Shown here one piece after another: positions 22,299 to 34,027 of a DNA stretch of 64,000 bases. The stretch covers positions 13,528,174-13,592,173 of the forward strand of contig NC_037272.1 in NCBI RefSeq assembly GCF_000002425.4, read 5' to 3'. Within the stretch, counting starts at the first letter, position 1. Each line of letters starts with the position of its first letter. The notes beneath the pieces are model-generated. The model was not told the origin of the DNA. It saw nothing but the letters and a program-made list of their open reading frames with translations, and searched no databases. A program made the translations under genes and the position numbers. Origin of the DNA: Physcomitrium patens (taxonomy: Eukaryota; Streptophyta; Bryopsida; Funariales; Funariaceae).

Positions 22299-22846
22299 GT
22301 CAGGGACATATATTTATTGTAATTTTTATCCTGATAATATGAATAGGTAGAAGTAGGTAAAAGTAGATTAATTTCATAATATCTTTTAAAGTAGCTTCTT
22401 AGAAGCTTCATAGATACTGCTTTGACTTTACATGTGTTTATACTTGATTGGTAGGTTAGAAACTTGGTCAACAAGTTAACCACGTGCCATACATATTGGT
22501 AGCTTACAGAACAAGCTGAGTATAAAGTACCCACATAGAAAACTTGTCTTGCAAGTTAAGATACATGTGGTGCAAAGTCAACACATTTTTGGAGGTTTTA
22601 TAGAACGTCGCCACGTAGCTCCTAAATAGATAATATATATAGAGGCAAGAGTAAAGCCTTCTTCACTCTTGTCAACTCTTTTCTTGCTTATAGTCTAATT
22701 TTAAGGATCTCTAGTATTCTTATCTTTTGACAATAGCCATTCTAGTTTCTTTCTTAATATACATATTTAATTATTTCTATTTTATCAACTTTCTTTAAAA
22801 AAGGCTCACTTGTTTATTTGTTTTTATCAAGTTCTTGTCCTTGTTA
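22299..22846 (+). repeat. Gy-B 3' LTR
   Basis: 548 bp from TGTCAGGGACATATATTTAT to CCTTGTTA (mutated CTTGACA). It differs clearly from the 5' LTR, consistent with an old copy or with LTRs of different origin. Confidence 0.75.
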
Positions 22847-23335
22847 GAAGATACAATTACTTGATGACAATATCAAGACTACTTAACTTTGTGACAAGTT
22901 GGACTATCAAAAGCTTGAATATTTTTCTATATGTAACCAAGTCAATTCTATTACTTATCAATTACATCTACCAAAGTCTATGAAGATCCATTCTATATTC
23001 CACATGTCTCTTTTTGGGCCATATAAGATAGTGAATATCTAGAAAAGAAGATAAATGCCACTTCCTCCTATAAAAGTGGATATTAATGAAGAGTTTGAAT
23101 TGGAAGAAGACTTAGATTCAAAGTAATGTAAAAATAGGTTGAAATATCTTATTCATTGGTGCGGATATGATATTAGTAAATACACATAAAAACCAACAAA
23201 GAAACTTGTAAATGCACCAAAGTGGATTGAGGCCTTTCATCAATAATATTTCTTTAAAATCAAGATGAAGAATTGCAAGATTCATAAAAGATGATGGCCG
23301 CTCTTCATAGAACTCGTTCCTAAAAGAGAGAGTAA
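22847..23335 (+). pseudogene. Integrase end and chromodomain fragment of another copy
   Basis: Begins within the integrase C terminus (matches Gy-C near 41465) and includes a chromodomain remnant at about 23090-23250 (LKYLIHWCGYDISKY, then KPTKKLVNA). A shortened 3' noncoding region and tract (AAAAGAGAGAGTAA) follow, leading to the LTR at 23336. It adjoins the 3' LTR of Gy-B directly. Confidence 0.7.
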
Positions 23336-24649
23336 TGTCACGAACATACATATTTATTCTAATAGTTACTTATATGATTAGGTAGAAGTAGATAAATATA
23401 AATTAATTTTATAATATCTTCTATAACAGCTTTAAAGAAGCTTCATAGATGCAATTTTGACTTTACACGTGTTTATACTTGATTGATAGGTTAGAAACTT
23501 AGTTAACAAGTTAATCACATGTCACATGTGTTAGTAGCTTGTAGAATAATTTAACTATGTGGCACACATATAGATTACTTGCCTTGCAAGTTGTAGAATA
23601 GATATTAGTTCGTTTTTGTAAGATATTGGTAAAATAAACTAGTAGTCCATAGAATAGTCAGTTTATGAGGATAGATGGTTGTTTTAGTTATCAAAAGCGG
23701 TTAATTACAAGATTACGATTAGGATATGGAAATCAATAGTAATTATATAGGAGTTGTAGAAGTTTGTTGGAGAGCCGAAGTATGATAGTCATGAGTCGGG
23801 GTTAAGCTTGGTGCTTCTTCTTTGTTTTTTTTGTTTTTTTTGTTGTTGAAGAGTAATAGATAGTTTCTGAATAGTGAGAAGTGAGTGTGTGGAATAAATC
23901 AGAGATTGATTTATGAGTTATTGATTATATAATTGGAGTACTGAGTGATTGAATTATATGAAAAGTTATTAGAAGATTGATTATGGATGGAAGATTATGA
24001 TTGTTGTTTATTAAGAGTTGTGTGTGTGTATTTCGACAGAAGAAGTCTGTTATTATAAGAATTCTGTGAATTCAGATTGGTTGGAATAAAGTCTGTTATT
24101 CCTAGTGTTGGTTGGAATTTATTGAATTTTGAGTGGTCTTTTGAGAGTGTAGGGTTGCACATTGTGGTTATCCGTTGATGAAGGAGTATTGTTATTGGGA
24201 GGAAGCATTGTAGTCTTTCTTAGTATTTTAGTGGTTTGAAATATAGTTAATTTTGTGACCCTAACAAGTGAAACTCATGCGCTTAGTCTTTCCTTGAGTT
24301 CAAATTTTCCTATACAGGTTTATTTTGGAAGGAATTATAGAATAAGTAAAACGACAATCACACAAGTCAAGATATGTTTTTAGCAAAGTCAACACATGTT
24401 CAAAGTCATATAGAAGATCGCCATCGAATTCTTTGTTAGAAAATATGCATGGAAGCAAAAATGAAGCCTTCTTTATTCTTATCAATGCCTTTCTAGTCCT
24501 TAGTCTTGTTGCAAGACCTTTTAGTCTTCTTGTCTTTAGCAATAGCCATTCTAATTCAATATATTATCATCTTTGAGTGATTTTTAGTCTTTTCAAATGA
24601 TACAAGAGTGTATTGAGGATTTCTTGCTTTGAAATTCATATTTTTGATG
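23336..24649 (+). repeat. LTR-E, family LTR split by a solo LTR
   Basis: Starts TGTCACGAACATACATATTT and runs to 23591, where a solo LTR is inserted. It resumes at 24368 with the matching continuation (CAAGATATG, AAAGTCAACACATG, then GCAATAGCCATTCTAATTC). The end near 24649 is approximate. Confidence 0.75.
23592..24362 (+). repeat. Solo LTR of the Gy-3 (Athila/Tat) family
   Basis: 771 bp, TGTAGAATAGATATTAG to AATCACA, flanked by CAAGT (23587-23591 and 24363-24367). It is the reverse complement of the Gy-3 LTR (14259-15001) along its length. No internal element sequence accompanies it, so it is the product of recombination between the two LTRs of a complete insertion. Confidence 0.9.
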
Positions 24650-25260
24650 CAAATATATGTAATTTAGTGTGGTTAATGGTTTTTCATCCATTGATAATTT
24701 TTTTCGTTAATCAACTTTATTCATGTCAATTAGTGTTTGAATATTTAAATAGAAAAAAATCCTTGACTTGACATTCTTGTCAAATCAAGTCTTAAAAGTG
24801 ATTTTGAGAGTGAAAGAACTTATTGTAAGAATTTGCTTAGCTATGGTATTTTAGCCATTTTAATAAAGCTTTAGGATTTCTCTTATTTCCTCACTTACAC
24901 TCTAAGATTCTTATTTTGTGGTATGAAAGATACCTTGACTTAGTTTGGTGTAGATTTCTAATCTTTCCTTGAAAATGTGTTGGGTGTACATTTGCATTTG
25001 TTTTAAATTACATACTTTATAATTGGTTTGTAGCACTCAATGTATTGTATGTAATGATCCTTGTTTATATAACATGTTGATCATTAAAGAACAATATAAG
25101 AATAAAGACAATTTATATACATGCATTTCAAATGATTCTATTATTTTATTATATTATGCAGGCCTCCTACCATATAAACTATCATTTCTGGCAACACTCT
25201 AATATATCAAAATAATTTATAATATTTTAAAATACATACAAACTACCATCAAGACTTAGA
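24650..25260. other. AT-rich intergenic stretch
   Basis: No gene seen. The part at about 24950-25060 (TTGGTTTGTAGCACTCAATG) has an inverted relative at about 48985-49110, so it contains a dispersed repeat of unknown type. Confidence 0.5.
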
Positions 25261-25269
25261 TTGTTATTC

Positions 25270-25500
25270 TCAGAAGATGTAGAGAAGGACGTGAGAAGTT
25301 TCGGCGAAGCCGTAGACCACCGTTGACTGGTCAACCATGCCACGTAGGTTGCGGCAGAAGAACGTTAGGCCACGTCGGACGCGCATAGCAAGTTCCTTCT
25401 AGGAAAGTTTGCTAAACCCGTATGCTTATCCTCCTCTTCCTCCTCCGATTCCAAGCCAGTCTTCTCAAATCAGCTCTGCCTAATCGCCCGAGTCGATTGA
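25270..25500 (+). promoter_or_regulatory. Probable CHMP1 promoter
   Basis: GC rises sharply here. A palindromic double W-box-like TTGACTGGTCAA lies at 25323-25334. Three ACGT-core elements lie at 25341 (CACGTAGG), 25361 (AACGTT) and 25371 (CACGTCGG). A CT-rich tract at 25430-25460 is typical of plant core promoters. No clear TATA box. Function is inferred from position. Confidence 0.4.
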
Positions 25501-25543
25501 TTGATTGATTGATCGATTGATCGATCCATCGATCCATCGATTT
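25494..25543. repeat. GATT/GATC/CATC simple repeat in CHMP1 5' leader
   Basis: Tetranucleotide tract: GATT repeated, then GATC and CATC variants. It lies between the promoter region and the coding start, probably in the 5' untranslated region. Confidence 0.8.
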
Positions 25544-25840
25544 TTAACAGATTCGCGCGGCCGCATCATTGGCACTTGAAGTGTGCTAATCCTCTTGTCG
25601 ATTGCAGCTGGAATTTCTCGTTTTAGTGATGGATCGCATTTAGGGCTTCCTCTTTTATCGTGTTTTGCGGAGTCTAGGTATTGTGCTTGAGGATTAAGGT
25701 TTTTGGGCTGCATCGGGTGTGGATTTTGAAGCTTGACGGGTTTTGTTTCTGCGGCAGTGTTGAGAGTGGTCGTGGTGGTGATTATAGGAATTGAGTCGGT
25801 GACTAGGTTACAGGTTTGTGTGAGCAGACAGTCTATAACC

Positions 25841-26464
25841 ATGTGGGGAAGAAGTAGTCAGGACAAGCTTATGGACCAGATTTTTCAGTTGAAGTTTACG
25901 TCGAAGAGTCTGGTGCGGGCGGCGAAGAAGTGCGAGAAAGAGGAGAAGGGTGAGAAATTGAAGGTGAAGAAGGCGATCGAGAAGGGGAATATGGATGGTG
26001 CCCGGATTTATGCCCAAAACGCCATTAGGAAACACAATGAGCAGCTCAATTACTTACGTCTCTCTTCGCGGCTGGATGCGGTTGTTGCCCGGCTTGGAAC
26101 GCAAAGCAAGATGCAGACCATATCCAAATCTATGGCCGGAATTGTGAAGTCGCTGGACAGTGCCCTCGCTGTCGGCAACATGGAGAAAATTTCTCAAACA
26201 ATGGACCAGTTTGAGAAGACTTTCGTGAACATGGAGGTGCAGTCTGAGTTTATTGAAACCGCCATGGCTGGTAGTACCAGCTTGTCGACTCCGGAGGACG
26301 AGGTCAATTCTCTTCTACACCAAGTCGCTGACGATTACGGTCTTGAAGTTTCTGTCAATCTTCCACAAGCAGGTGCCACAGCCATGCCTGTGAAGGAGAC
26401 TGCAACGGTAAATGCTGAAGACGACTTGAGTCGAAGGCTAGCAGAGCTCAAGAACAGGAACTAG
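25841..26464 (+). CDS. CHMP1: CHMP1, ESCRT-III subunit
   Basis: 207 residues, no introns, matching the roughly 203-residue plant CHMP1 proteins along the whole length. Positively charged N-terminal helices ([37 protein letters not shown]) bind membrane and other subunits. The core has [18 protein letters not shown] and [17 protein letters not shown], then [10 protein letters not shown] and [18 protein letters not shown]. The C-terminal [13 protein letters not shown] is a MIT-interacting motif (MIM1) that recruits Vps4 and related proteins. It acts on endosomes in multivesicular body sorting and in membrane scission. The start is ATG 25841. The open frame continues upstream to 25733 but without ATG (that start is TTG), so the 36-residue extension is not supported. 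Confidence 0.95.
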   Translation: MWGRSSQDKLMDQIFQLKFTSKSLVRAAKKCEKEEKGEKLKVKKAIEKGNMDGARIYAQNAIRKHNEQLNYLRLSSRLDAVVARLGTQSKMQTISKSMAGIVKSLDSALAVGNMEKISQTMDQFEKTFVNMEVQSEFIETAMAGSTSLSTPEDEVNSLLHQVADDYGLEVSVNLPQAGATAMPVKETATVNAEDDLSRRLAELKNRN

Positions 26465-27900
26465 CCTGCTGCTGTTATCTCGCTCTCTAGTTGCTCGAGG
26501 TAAGGCTTACATGCGAGATATTCTATTGACTTGGCCTGTGTCTGAAGCGCATCTTCTCGCAAAACCCTCTCCATCACAGCCAAATTTCTGCATCCGGTTT
26601 TACGTTTCTTTTGATTGAATACAAATACGGTGTGGAGCGTTTGTTTTTGATTAAAAGATGTTGGGAATGGTAGTTATCTGCACGACTCACTGGACTCTGG
26701 CTCTTGGAAGTCTCAACAATTTTTTTGTTGACCTTGGAAAGATGCGAAGATAACCGTGGGAGAAGAGGCTACTGAAATCATTATTCAGTTCATGCTTTGT
26801 ACAGTGTTCGAGATTTGCAAAAAAACTTAGAGGATTATGGTGAACCCCAAAAGTAATCTGACTTATTTTCTTTTCTTTACTTTTCTTTTCTTTTTTTGGG
26901 TCATATTTATATTTATCCGTAACGGCTAGCCCTCGTACATTCGATCGTTTATCTTATTCCATGAAGCATAGTGTGACTACAATAATGGCGCGTCAGTGAA
27001 ATCTTCATCCATGTCAATTAGCTTCGTCGTTGGGTAGTGTGGTTTATATTGAAATGTACAGTAGGTGCAGGCCGAATGTATTAGCTGGCAACACTGTCAT
27101 TGATGATTTTCGGTGTTCATCATCCTTAACTACGTTCTGCACGAGAGATATCAGGGGATTACCTTCGCATTTTCTCCACCACTAACTTGCCAGTCATGAT
27201 GTTCATTTTTGAGTAATCAATTCTTATCGATTGTCGATAATACTTGCCCTTCTGCTGCAAGTTGTTGCCACAGACCATGTGGATCAGTAGAATGACAACT
27301 AGTTCCGTCCTTGAGTTGCCGAGTCTTAGTGTGCGAATGCCCCTTGCACACTGAAACTCTTTATTAGGTGCAAGGGGCATCTGTAGTCTCTTTTGCATTC
27401 AGAGAATGTTGAAGCAGCGGCAGGACAATCCCGTCATAAGATGGGATCTGATGTCGATCATTGGCTAAGAAGACCTGTCTTGTTGCAAATTGACAATGTT
27501 GCTTTGGATTGTCGTGGTCCTGGGCGAGTTCTGAACGGAAATGTCATTTTCCCCTCTCAATTTCAGTGCTAAGTTGAAAAACTAGTGAGTCTTCAACAAG
27601 ATTTCGCCCATCTACTGACTTCTCCGCCTGCATTCTGAAGTCAACCATGTATGCAATTTATGTCTTAACTGCTCAGAGCCAACGATTGAATTTGTCTTAC
27701 TTAGTTAAGGTTATGTGCTTTAGACGTGTCGGGGGCAGTTGTGTTCTCTGTCCACAGTTCCACCCTTCTTGCACTTGTAACAATTTCTATTTTTAAATGA
27801 CATTTTGACGAGGCTCCCATGGCTTCTCGTTCCATTTTAAAGCCAGCAAAGCCTTGTCCACGAGAAATCTGAAAGCCAACGGATTCCTCATCAGAATCAG
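26465..27900 (+). other. CHMP1 3' region and intergenic sequence
   Basis: Low-copy, moderate GC. The first few hundred bases are presumably the CHMP1 3' untranslated region. Short open frames on both strands (for example 27159-27398 minus) have no recognisable domain. No RNA gene seen. Confidence 0.4.
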
Positions 27901-28540
27901 CTAATCAAGGCGAAGCTAGCCACCCTCATTTCATGAAAGTTCGTGGACAAGGAAGCAATCAACTTGTCAGAGCGAGCCACTCCCAAACACCGACACTGGA
28001 CTGTTCAGCAACCCGGGCATCTACGAATTCGGTTTCTTTGGAGTAACGCAGAGGTCCATCTGCGCAGAAGCTGCGAGCCTGCTCAGCCTTCGGAACAAAT
28101 CAAACCGTGGAATGCGGGTGAGCATCTACACAACGTTCTATCACAGCAGATTCAGTCACTCAACGATACTTGATGAGCGTAACCTTCTTGGTTAAGAACC
28201 CAAGTCACTGGAAACATTGCTGGCGCTGTTCTTTTTCCGGCTCACATGGAGCTTGTGCTGCTATTGCAGCTTCAACTACTGTTCACGCTTTCAGCCACTT
28301 GAACATTCCACTAGGCGATGAGCCGGTGAGGGTCCCACTTCATGATTGTCGATGCGAAGTCATCAACTGTGGCTTAAAACCAACGTTTCTAATTCTGTAA
28401 TTCTACTTGCAGATAAACAAAATGTGAATATCAGATGTACCCAATTGGCAGTGGCGCCGTGGGTTCCATACAAAGAGGCCGAGATCGGCGCAGCACGGGC
28501 ATCGTTCAGCCACAAGCTTAAGCCACCATTATGAAGCTTT
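27900..28540 (+). other. Possible unknown transcript or decayed gene
   Basis: GC-rich island with three overlapping open stretches on the plus strand and none dominant. The most protein-like runs from about 27921 to 28188 in one frame, with words such as TDTGLFSNPGIYEFGFFGVT, and lacks an ATG. It contains a good 5' splice-site word, GCG|GTGAGC, at about 28118. I do not recognise a family. It may be exons of a moss-specific gene, a long noncoding RNA or a pseudogene. Confidence 0.3.
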
Positions 28541-28959
28541 AGTATATTTACTAGTTTGACATGAGGTTTTGGAAATCTGGCATTCTTTTTTTCTTTTCTT
28601 TTCTTTTTTCTTACAACCGTGGTTTATCTGATGCATTGATTTGTGTTGAAAAACGTGTTTTTGTTAAAAACAATGGCGTACAATGCCATAAAATAGTAAT
28701 TTTTTGAAGAATAAACTTCCAACAATGAACTACAAACAAACCTTTTGTCATGTATTAAAATTCAAACGCTTGGTTTTCAATATTATATCATGACTTATAA
28801 ATTTATTGTCTCAAATCCTACAAGTCTATTGCATAAATTTATTTGAATGGATTTCAAGCATGTTAAATATCATACCATTTATAATATATTATAATTGTAG
28901 ATTATTTTTTTTTTCTATTTAATTTTTTGTCTATTTTTCTTGAATGACTATTAATAATA
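28541..28959. other. AT-rich intergenic
   Basis: Includes a TTTTCTTTTCTTTTC tract near 28588. No gene seen. Confidence 0.5.
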
Positions 28960-30216
28960 TTTTATCAATGGCATGAATTATAACAAAATCTTAAAGAAGC
29001 AATACATTCTTATGACACTCAAAAAAAAAAAAAAAAAGTAGAGAAATCAAAGATAGATTTAAGAAAAAAACTAAAATAGTTTATTATAAAATATAAAGAG
29101 ATTAGAGATTCTTAAGTTAAGACAATAATACATGAAAGGCATTGACAAGAGTGAAGAAAGTCTCACTCTTGCCTTCATATGTACTATTTAATCAAAGAGC
29201 TACTTGACAATGTTCTATGAGTCATTTAATATATGTCTAATTTTCAAGATAAGTTTTTCATTTGTGCATTATATAGCCAATTTGTAGCAAAAGTGCCTGA
29301 CATGTTTGACAAGTAACTAATTTGTAAAACTTGTAGTCAATACATACAATGTAGTATTATTTGAAAGTTATTTTGGAAATGCATAAGGCATTTGTTTGTA
29401 GAAGGATTTGATCTTACCTTAGTGTTAGATTTACAAATCCAAAAATATAATCATAAGGTATTTAAAAATCTATTTAGTAATCTTAAAAAAATATAAAATA
29501 ATTAATACTAAAAGCTATTATTTAATACAAAACATTATTACTCAAAATAATTCTAATGTAAAGATCTCACAAAGTCCATATGATATCAAATCCTTCAAAA
29601 CCAATGTTCATAGAAACCTTATCAAGTTTGTTCTTAAACTCTACACTTTGATTAAAAAAAAAAAATCTCATTTTTTATAATGTGCAATTTGAAGGCTTAA
29701 CTCTAGTTTTACCATGGCTCATAATTAGCACTCTATAGATATCAATCTTAAATTCATATAAATAATTTTTGTTGATTTCTATTCTTTATTTTTATCTAAA
29801 AAAGCATGTGATATTATTTTTGCTAATCTACTTTGTTTTGACTGATTTGTAGCCCTAAAAAGTAAATAGAATCAATTTTTATAAAAAGGTAGTATTAATA
29901 TTTATCATTTTTATTACATCCTTAACTTTTATTTGTATTTTTAAGATATTTTTTTACTATATTTTAAAATAATTTTTTTTATAATATTATATTTCTTTTT
30001 CTTTTTCTTTTTCATTCAATAGTTGTACTACAACACAACAATATGTAGCAAAATTTTTAATCTACCAATCACCTACAAACACTTATAAACTCAAATTCAC
30101 ATCTACAAAGCTTATAAGAAGCTTATCCATAAGATATTATCAAATTTCTTATTTTTGCTTATACCAATTATTTCTTATTCTTTTAATTATTGATACAAAT
30201 ATTCGTATTTGTGACA
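28960..30216 (-). repeat. LTR-F, family LTR split by an AT-rich insertion
   Basis: On the minus strand it starts TGTCACAAATACG at 30216 and follows the family LTR to about 30060 (AAGCTTCTTATAAGCTT, then GTAGGTGATTGGTAG). The later half is at about 29305-28960, including the leader word GAAGGCAAGAGTGAGAC. Between them is about 740 bp of unrelated AT-rich sequence. A 17-base A run lies at 29022-29038. The inner boundaries are approximate. Confidence 0.6.
29320..30058. other. AT-rich insertion in LTR-F
   Basis: Separates the two halves of LTR-F. No coding frame or terminal repeat recognised and no target duplication identified. Confidence 0.45.
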
Positions 30217-31858
30217 CATTTGGTTATATTCTAGAAGATTGATTTAGGTTTATATTTTAGATTCTTTTTGCAATCCATAATTTTATTTTTAATAATATTG
30301 TATCTTATTGTATCAAAATTATTGAAAATCACAAGTCTTATAAAAAATAACTTAATATTTCAAATCTTTTGAATAGAGATAGAATTTCTTATGTGAAAAT
30401 ATTATATTTCAAAATAATATTTTTTAAGGTTTCAAATTGTTAGAACTTGTGGCCAATTTGTGTATTAATGAAGATGTGTAATTCTAAATATATTTTACCT
30501 ATGGACACTTTTAGAATAAATACATCATTTCTTCTTAAAAGCCTAAGTTATAAAATTGGTAGGTTGGAGAAGTGTCTTTATTAAATCATATTTTTTAAAT
30601 AGAAATGGCTAAATTTTAATAATATATGAGCTTAACAAGCATTACTTCTTTATATACTTTTGATTTAAATTCTATGTCTTTTTGGTTGAAGTTATGAATA
30701 ATATTAAGTTCATCACTCCCTTTTAAGTTGCATATATTTCATAAAGATTATTACTTTTGTTAAAAAATATTTTTAAATTTGGGAGTAGAATAAATAATTT
30801 CTTTTAAATTATTTTTTACTTAAATATATTGTATAACAAAATTAATTGGAGATGATTTATTTTGTATAAAGAATAAAATAATATTTTAATTAGATAGAAA
30901 AAATAAATCTTAGCTTATAATGAAAAATTTCCAACTATTGTAATATGTAAGTTTTTATGTAATAAAAAATTGGAGCATCTTAAAACATTATCTCAAGACA
31001 ATACTTTTTTTAGTACATATTGTATTAAATGGGAGAAATTTATATGTTTGAAAGCATCTAACATTGTTGAAAGCTCTTCTTATTATTAATAGTTATAGTT
31101 ATATTTATGTATCATATTATTTAATCATCAAAATTTATAAAATAATAAAATATAAATAAAATAAAATAAAAATATAATTAAAACTATTGTGCCATAAATA
31201 AAAAAATAAAAAACTCAAGAATAATTTAGTATGCATTTTGTAACTTGTAAATAATATATACACAAATAAATATATTGATAATAATTATATTAGGTATAAA
31301 TAAGCTATAAATTTGTATCAAACTTGATGATTTTTTAAGAAAATTTTAAAAAACTTGAACACTTAAAAATTCTACATGTAAATTTTACATTCAATAAAAA
31401 AATATTAATAAAATTCAAGAAAAAAACTCTACTATACAAAATAATATATTCTTTCCAATGTTAGTTTCTTAGTGTATGTGTATGTATATATATACATAAA
31501 CATATATTATTTCTAAAATATCTAAATAAATATTTTTAACTCAGTTGCAATTAAAGAAAAAATCATGAATATACAACTTATATATTATAAGAAAATATGA
31601 TATTTTTTTTAAATAGGTTTTTGATTTTTTAATAAATAATTTTATCACTAGGTGATAATTCCTTCCAATTGGTATTTTACAACAATATTACCAAATGGTC
31701 TTAGAAGTTTATATTGATGACACCATGAATGATATTATAAAAAAAATACTTCACTAATTTAAGACCAATTGCCTCACGCCCTTTCTTTCTTTGCACAACC
31801 ACCAAAAATCTTTTGATTTGTGAATCTAAAGCATTTGTTGCCGCTTTTCAAAGATATT
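30217..31858. other. Very AT-rich intergenic
   Basis: No gene, RNA or repeat family recognised. Many short AT runs. Confidence 0.5.
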
Positions 31859-31863
31859 GCTTT

Positions 31864-33465
31864 TGTTGAAGATCAGCAACTACTTGCTTAGTTACAACCA
31901 TATAGAAATTAAGCATAGTATGTTGCTAATAGTCAAAAGGTAGCAAAGAATTAAAAGAAGTTACTATGGTGGAAGCTAGGGTTTGTAGGTGGTGGCATCG
32001 GGATAAAAGAAGTTTGTCTCTAGAAAGCAATGGGCTTCTGGTTGCCACTAATTACTCAATCAAGTCTTGAGATAAAAAAGACCAAATTAATATATATATA
32101 TATATATATATATAATTTTAGGTACTATTATACCAAATATATAAGTCCTAAGTTTCCAAAAATATCCAAAATATGATAAAACATCTAAATCCTTATATGT
32201 CCTTATGAGATATTATTTCCAAACTTCAAAAACTCATATCTTTCAATCGGACCATCCAAACATTGTCAAATTCTACATGAAGTATTGATGTACTTCTAAC
32301 AACTATTACAACGAATTTCAACTACAAATTCGTTGTGGATCTTAAGATATCACCAAAATCCTAATATTAGCTTCAAACCCTAGTTTTTATACACCTACGT
32401 GTAAATTTCTTCATATCTCACAAACTAAGCACTCAAATACCACAAAATTTATATATATAGCTTTTTAACACAATAATCTACCTTTTTCAAAAGATTTAAG
32501 CTAAAAATTCGTCTAAAAACTCAAGATATGGCTCCAACCATTAGTATGAACAACATCACTTACCTACAGCCTTTGATTTGGATGTGATGACTTCAATACT
32601 CTATAAATTCTTTATTCTAATTCCAAATTCATCAAATAAGATATGAAAAGTATAGTTAAAGAAGTGTCCTTTCTAATCCTAATTGCCGATCCTTCTTTGC
32701 TCTTTATAAACGTATGTTATGCTCCAAAGAGTGACAATAGGTATGAAATTGACACCTTAACTTTGAGCGCTAATAACTCCTTCATAAAAACTCCAAAATA
32801 CACAAAATTTGCACCCAATTTGTATCAAAAACTTAAAATTTCTGATTCTATCCTCTAAAGCTCAAATGACTTCAAAAAAGAAACCCTAATACCTAATAAG
32901 GCCTCCAGTAGCCTCCTTGAAGTCCATTGGGCATGGCCTTCGATCAATAGGAATGAAGATCCCCATTCCTTGCCTTCATCCAACCATGCCTTGCTTTTAT
33001 CCTTCCCAATAAGCCTCCTACTAGTTAAGATTTTCTTCTTTAGGCTCTAATCTCCCCTCAAGGCTTCATACTAAATATTTAGGTCCTATAATTTTTTTAA
33101 ATTCTATAATCAAAATGGATAAAATTTAAAATAAAGTTTCTTATATCTACTCTCTTCAAATTAATCTATTAACCATTCTAACATATACTAAGACTTATGA
33201 ACATATTATATGTCCTAATTAATTTTTGCATACTATAAGTAATTACAGTATGACAATGGCTAGGTTAAGAAAGAATCTAGAGTTTAGTTAGATGAAGTAG
33301 AAATAGATGTAATATCAAAAGGATGGAAGTTACCTCATTGGTTAGCAACCACCACCTGTAAGTAAAGGATGTTGGAAGTAATAGTCATCTTACTCTACAC
33401 TTCTCTTTGTATGCAAACCTTACTGATGTTAAGTGTTTGTAACTTTTAAACTTCTTTTTTCAATA
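31864..33465 (+). repeat. Copia 5' LTR with 1.26-kb insertion
   Basis: Starts TGTTGAAGATCAGC and ends TTTTTTCAATA. The LTR parts 31864-31996 and 33261-33465 total 338 bp, exactly the length of the 3' LTR, if the 4-bp TGGC duplication is counted once. This fixes the insertion limits. Confidence 0.9.
31997..33256 (-). mobile_element. Unclassified 1.26-kb element, copy 1
   Basis: 1260 bp inserted in the copia LTR with TGGC duplicated on both sides (31993-31996, 33257-33260). It is a colinear reverse complement of copy 2 (38180-39450), diverged but recognisable throughout. Termini on the minus strand: TTGTCATACTGTAATTAC and TTTTATCCCGAT. It has no terminal inverted repeat and no substantial coding frame. 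A short imperfect hairpin (TACTATAA ... TTACAGTA) lies 6 nt from the TTGTC end. An AT dinucleotide run lies at 32092-32114. Confidence 0.85.
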
Positions 33466-34027
33466 GGTTATGGATCCACACACACACTTAGTTGAATGTT
33501 TTTAAGTTCTCTAAAGTAGTTGTTGATGTAAGGAGTAGATCAAGTTGTTGTTGATATAAGGATTTTGAAGTATCTAACTTTCAAATTCAGATCTTGATTT
33601 AGATCTTGATTTGCTCTTACTTGTGATTAAAAACATTTTGGTATTGGTATTTGGTTTTTCACCGTATGAAAAAGTTATAAAATACTTGCATTGTGTTTTT
33701 GCTAAGATAGATCCTTGGTGGTCTAACTTTGTAGTTTCATGTCCTAAAAACACTGATTATATTTAAAAGGCCTCTTATGGTATATAGAGGTGATTTTTGA
33801 GCATAAAAATGATATTTAAGTGGCAAATCAGATTTGAGACATTTAGATAGGTCATTAGACTTGTGAAAAGTCTTAGAAGTGAAGTTGAGAGTATTTTTGA
33901 GAATAAGAATACTAGTTTGTTCACGAAGAAGGATACTTTTATTCTAAGAAAACAATACTTTCTTCCTGATTTTGAGAACATTTGGACTTCTTCTTTCAAT
34001 ATTCTTTGATACATCTCTTCCTTCAAC
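33466..34027 (+). other. Copia 5' leader
   Basis: Between LTR and gag. The primer site expected right after 33465 is not clear (GGTTATGGATCC). No coding. Confidence 0.5.

Larger units (their letters stand above)
16501..22846 (+). mobile_element. Gy-B: decayed chromovirus
   Basis: LTR (16501-17025), primer site (17046-17057), gag, protease, RT, RNase H, integrase, chromodomain, 3' noncoding region, LTR (22299-22846). The domain order and the terminal chromodomain make it a Ty3/gypsy chromovirus. Many stops and frameshifts. No target duplication flanks it: 16496-16500 is GATAA and 22847-22851 is GAAGA. Confidence 0.85.

Noticed and set aside
25733-25840. N-terminal extension of CHMP1 with a hydrophobic stretch
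   Set aside because: The frame is open but its start is TTG. The first ATG is 25841, which matches the usual plant CHMP1 start, and an extension would be atypical for the family.
31997-33256. Helitron identity for the 1.26-kb element
   Set aside because: TC at one end and a subterminal hairpin fit, but the LTR length comparison requires a 4-bp target duplication, and the end is ACAA, not CTRR. Helitrons make no duplication.
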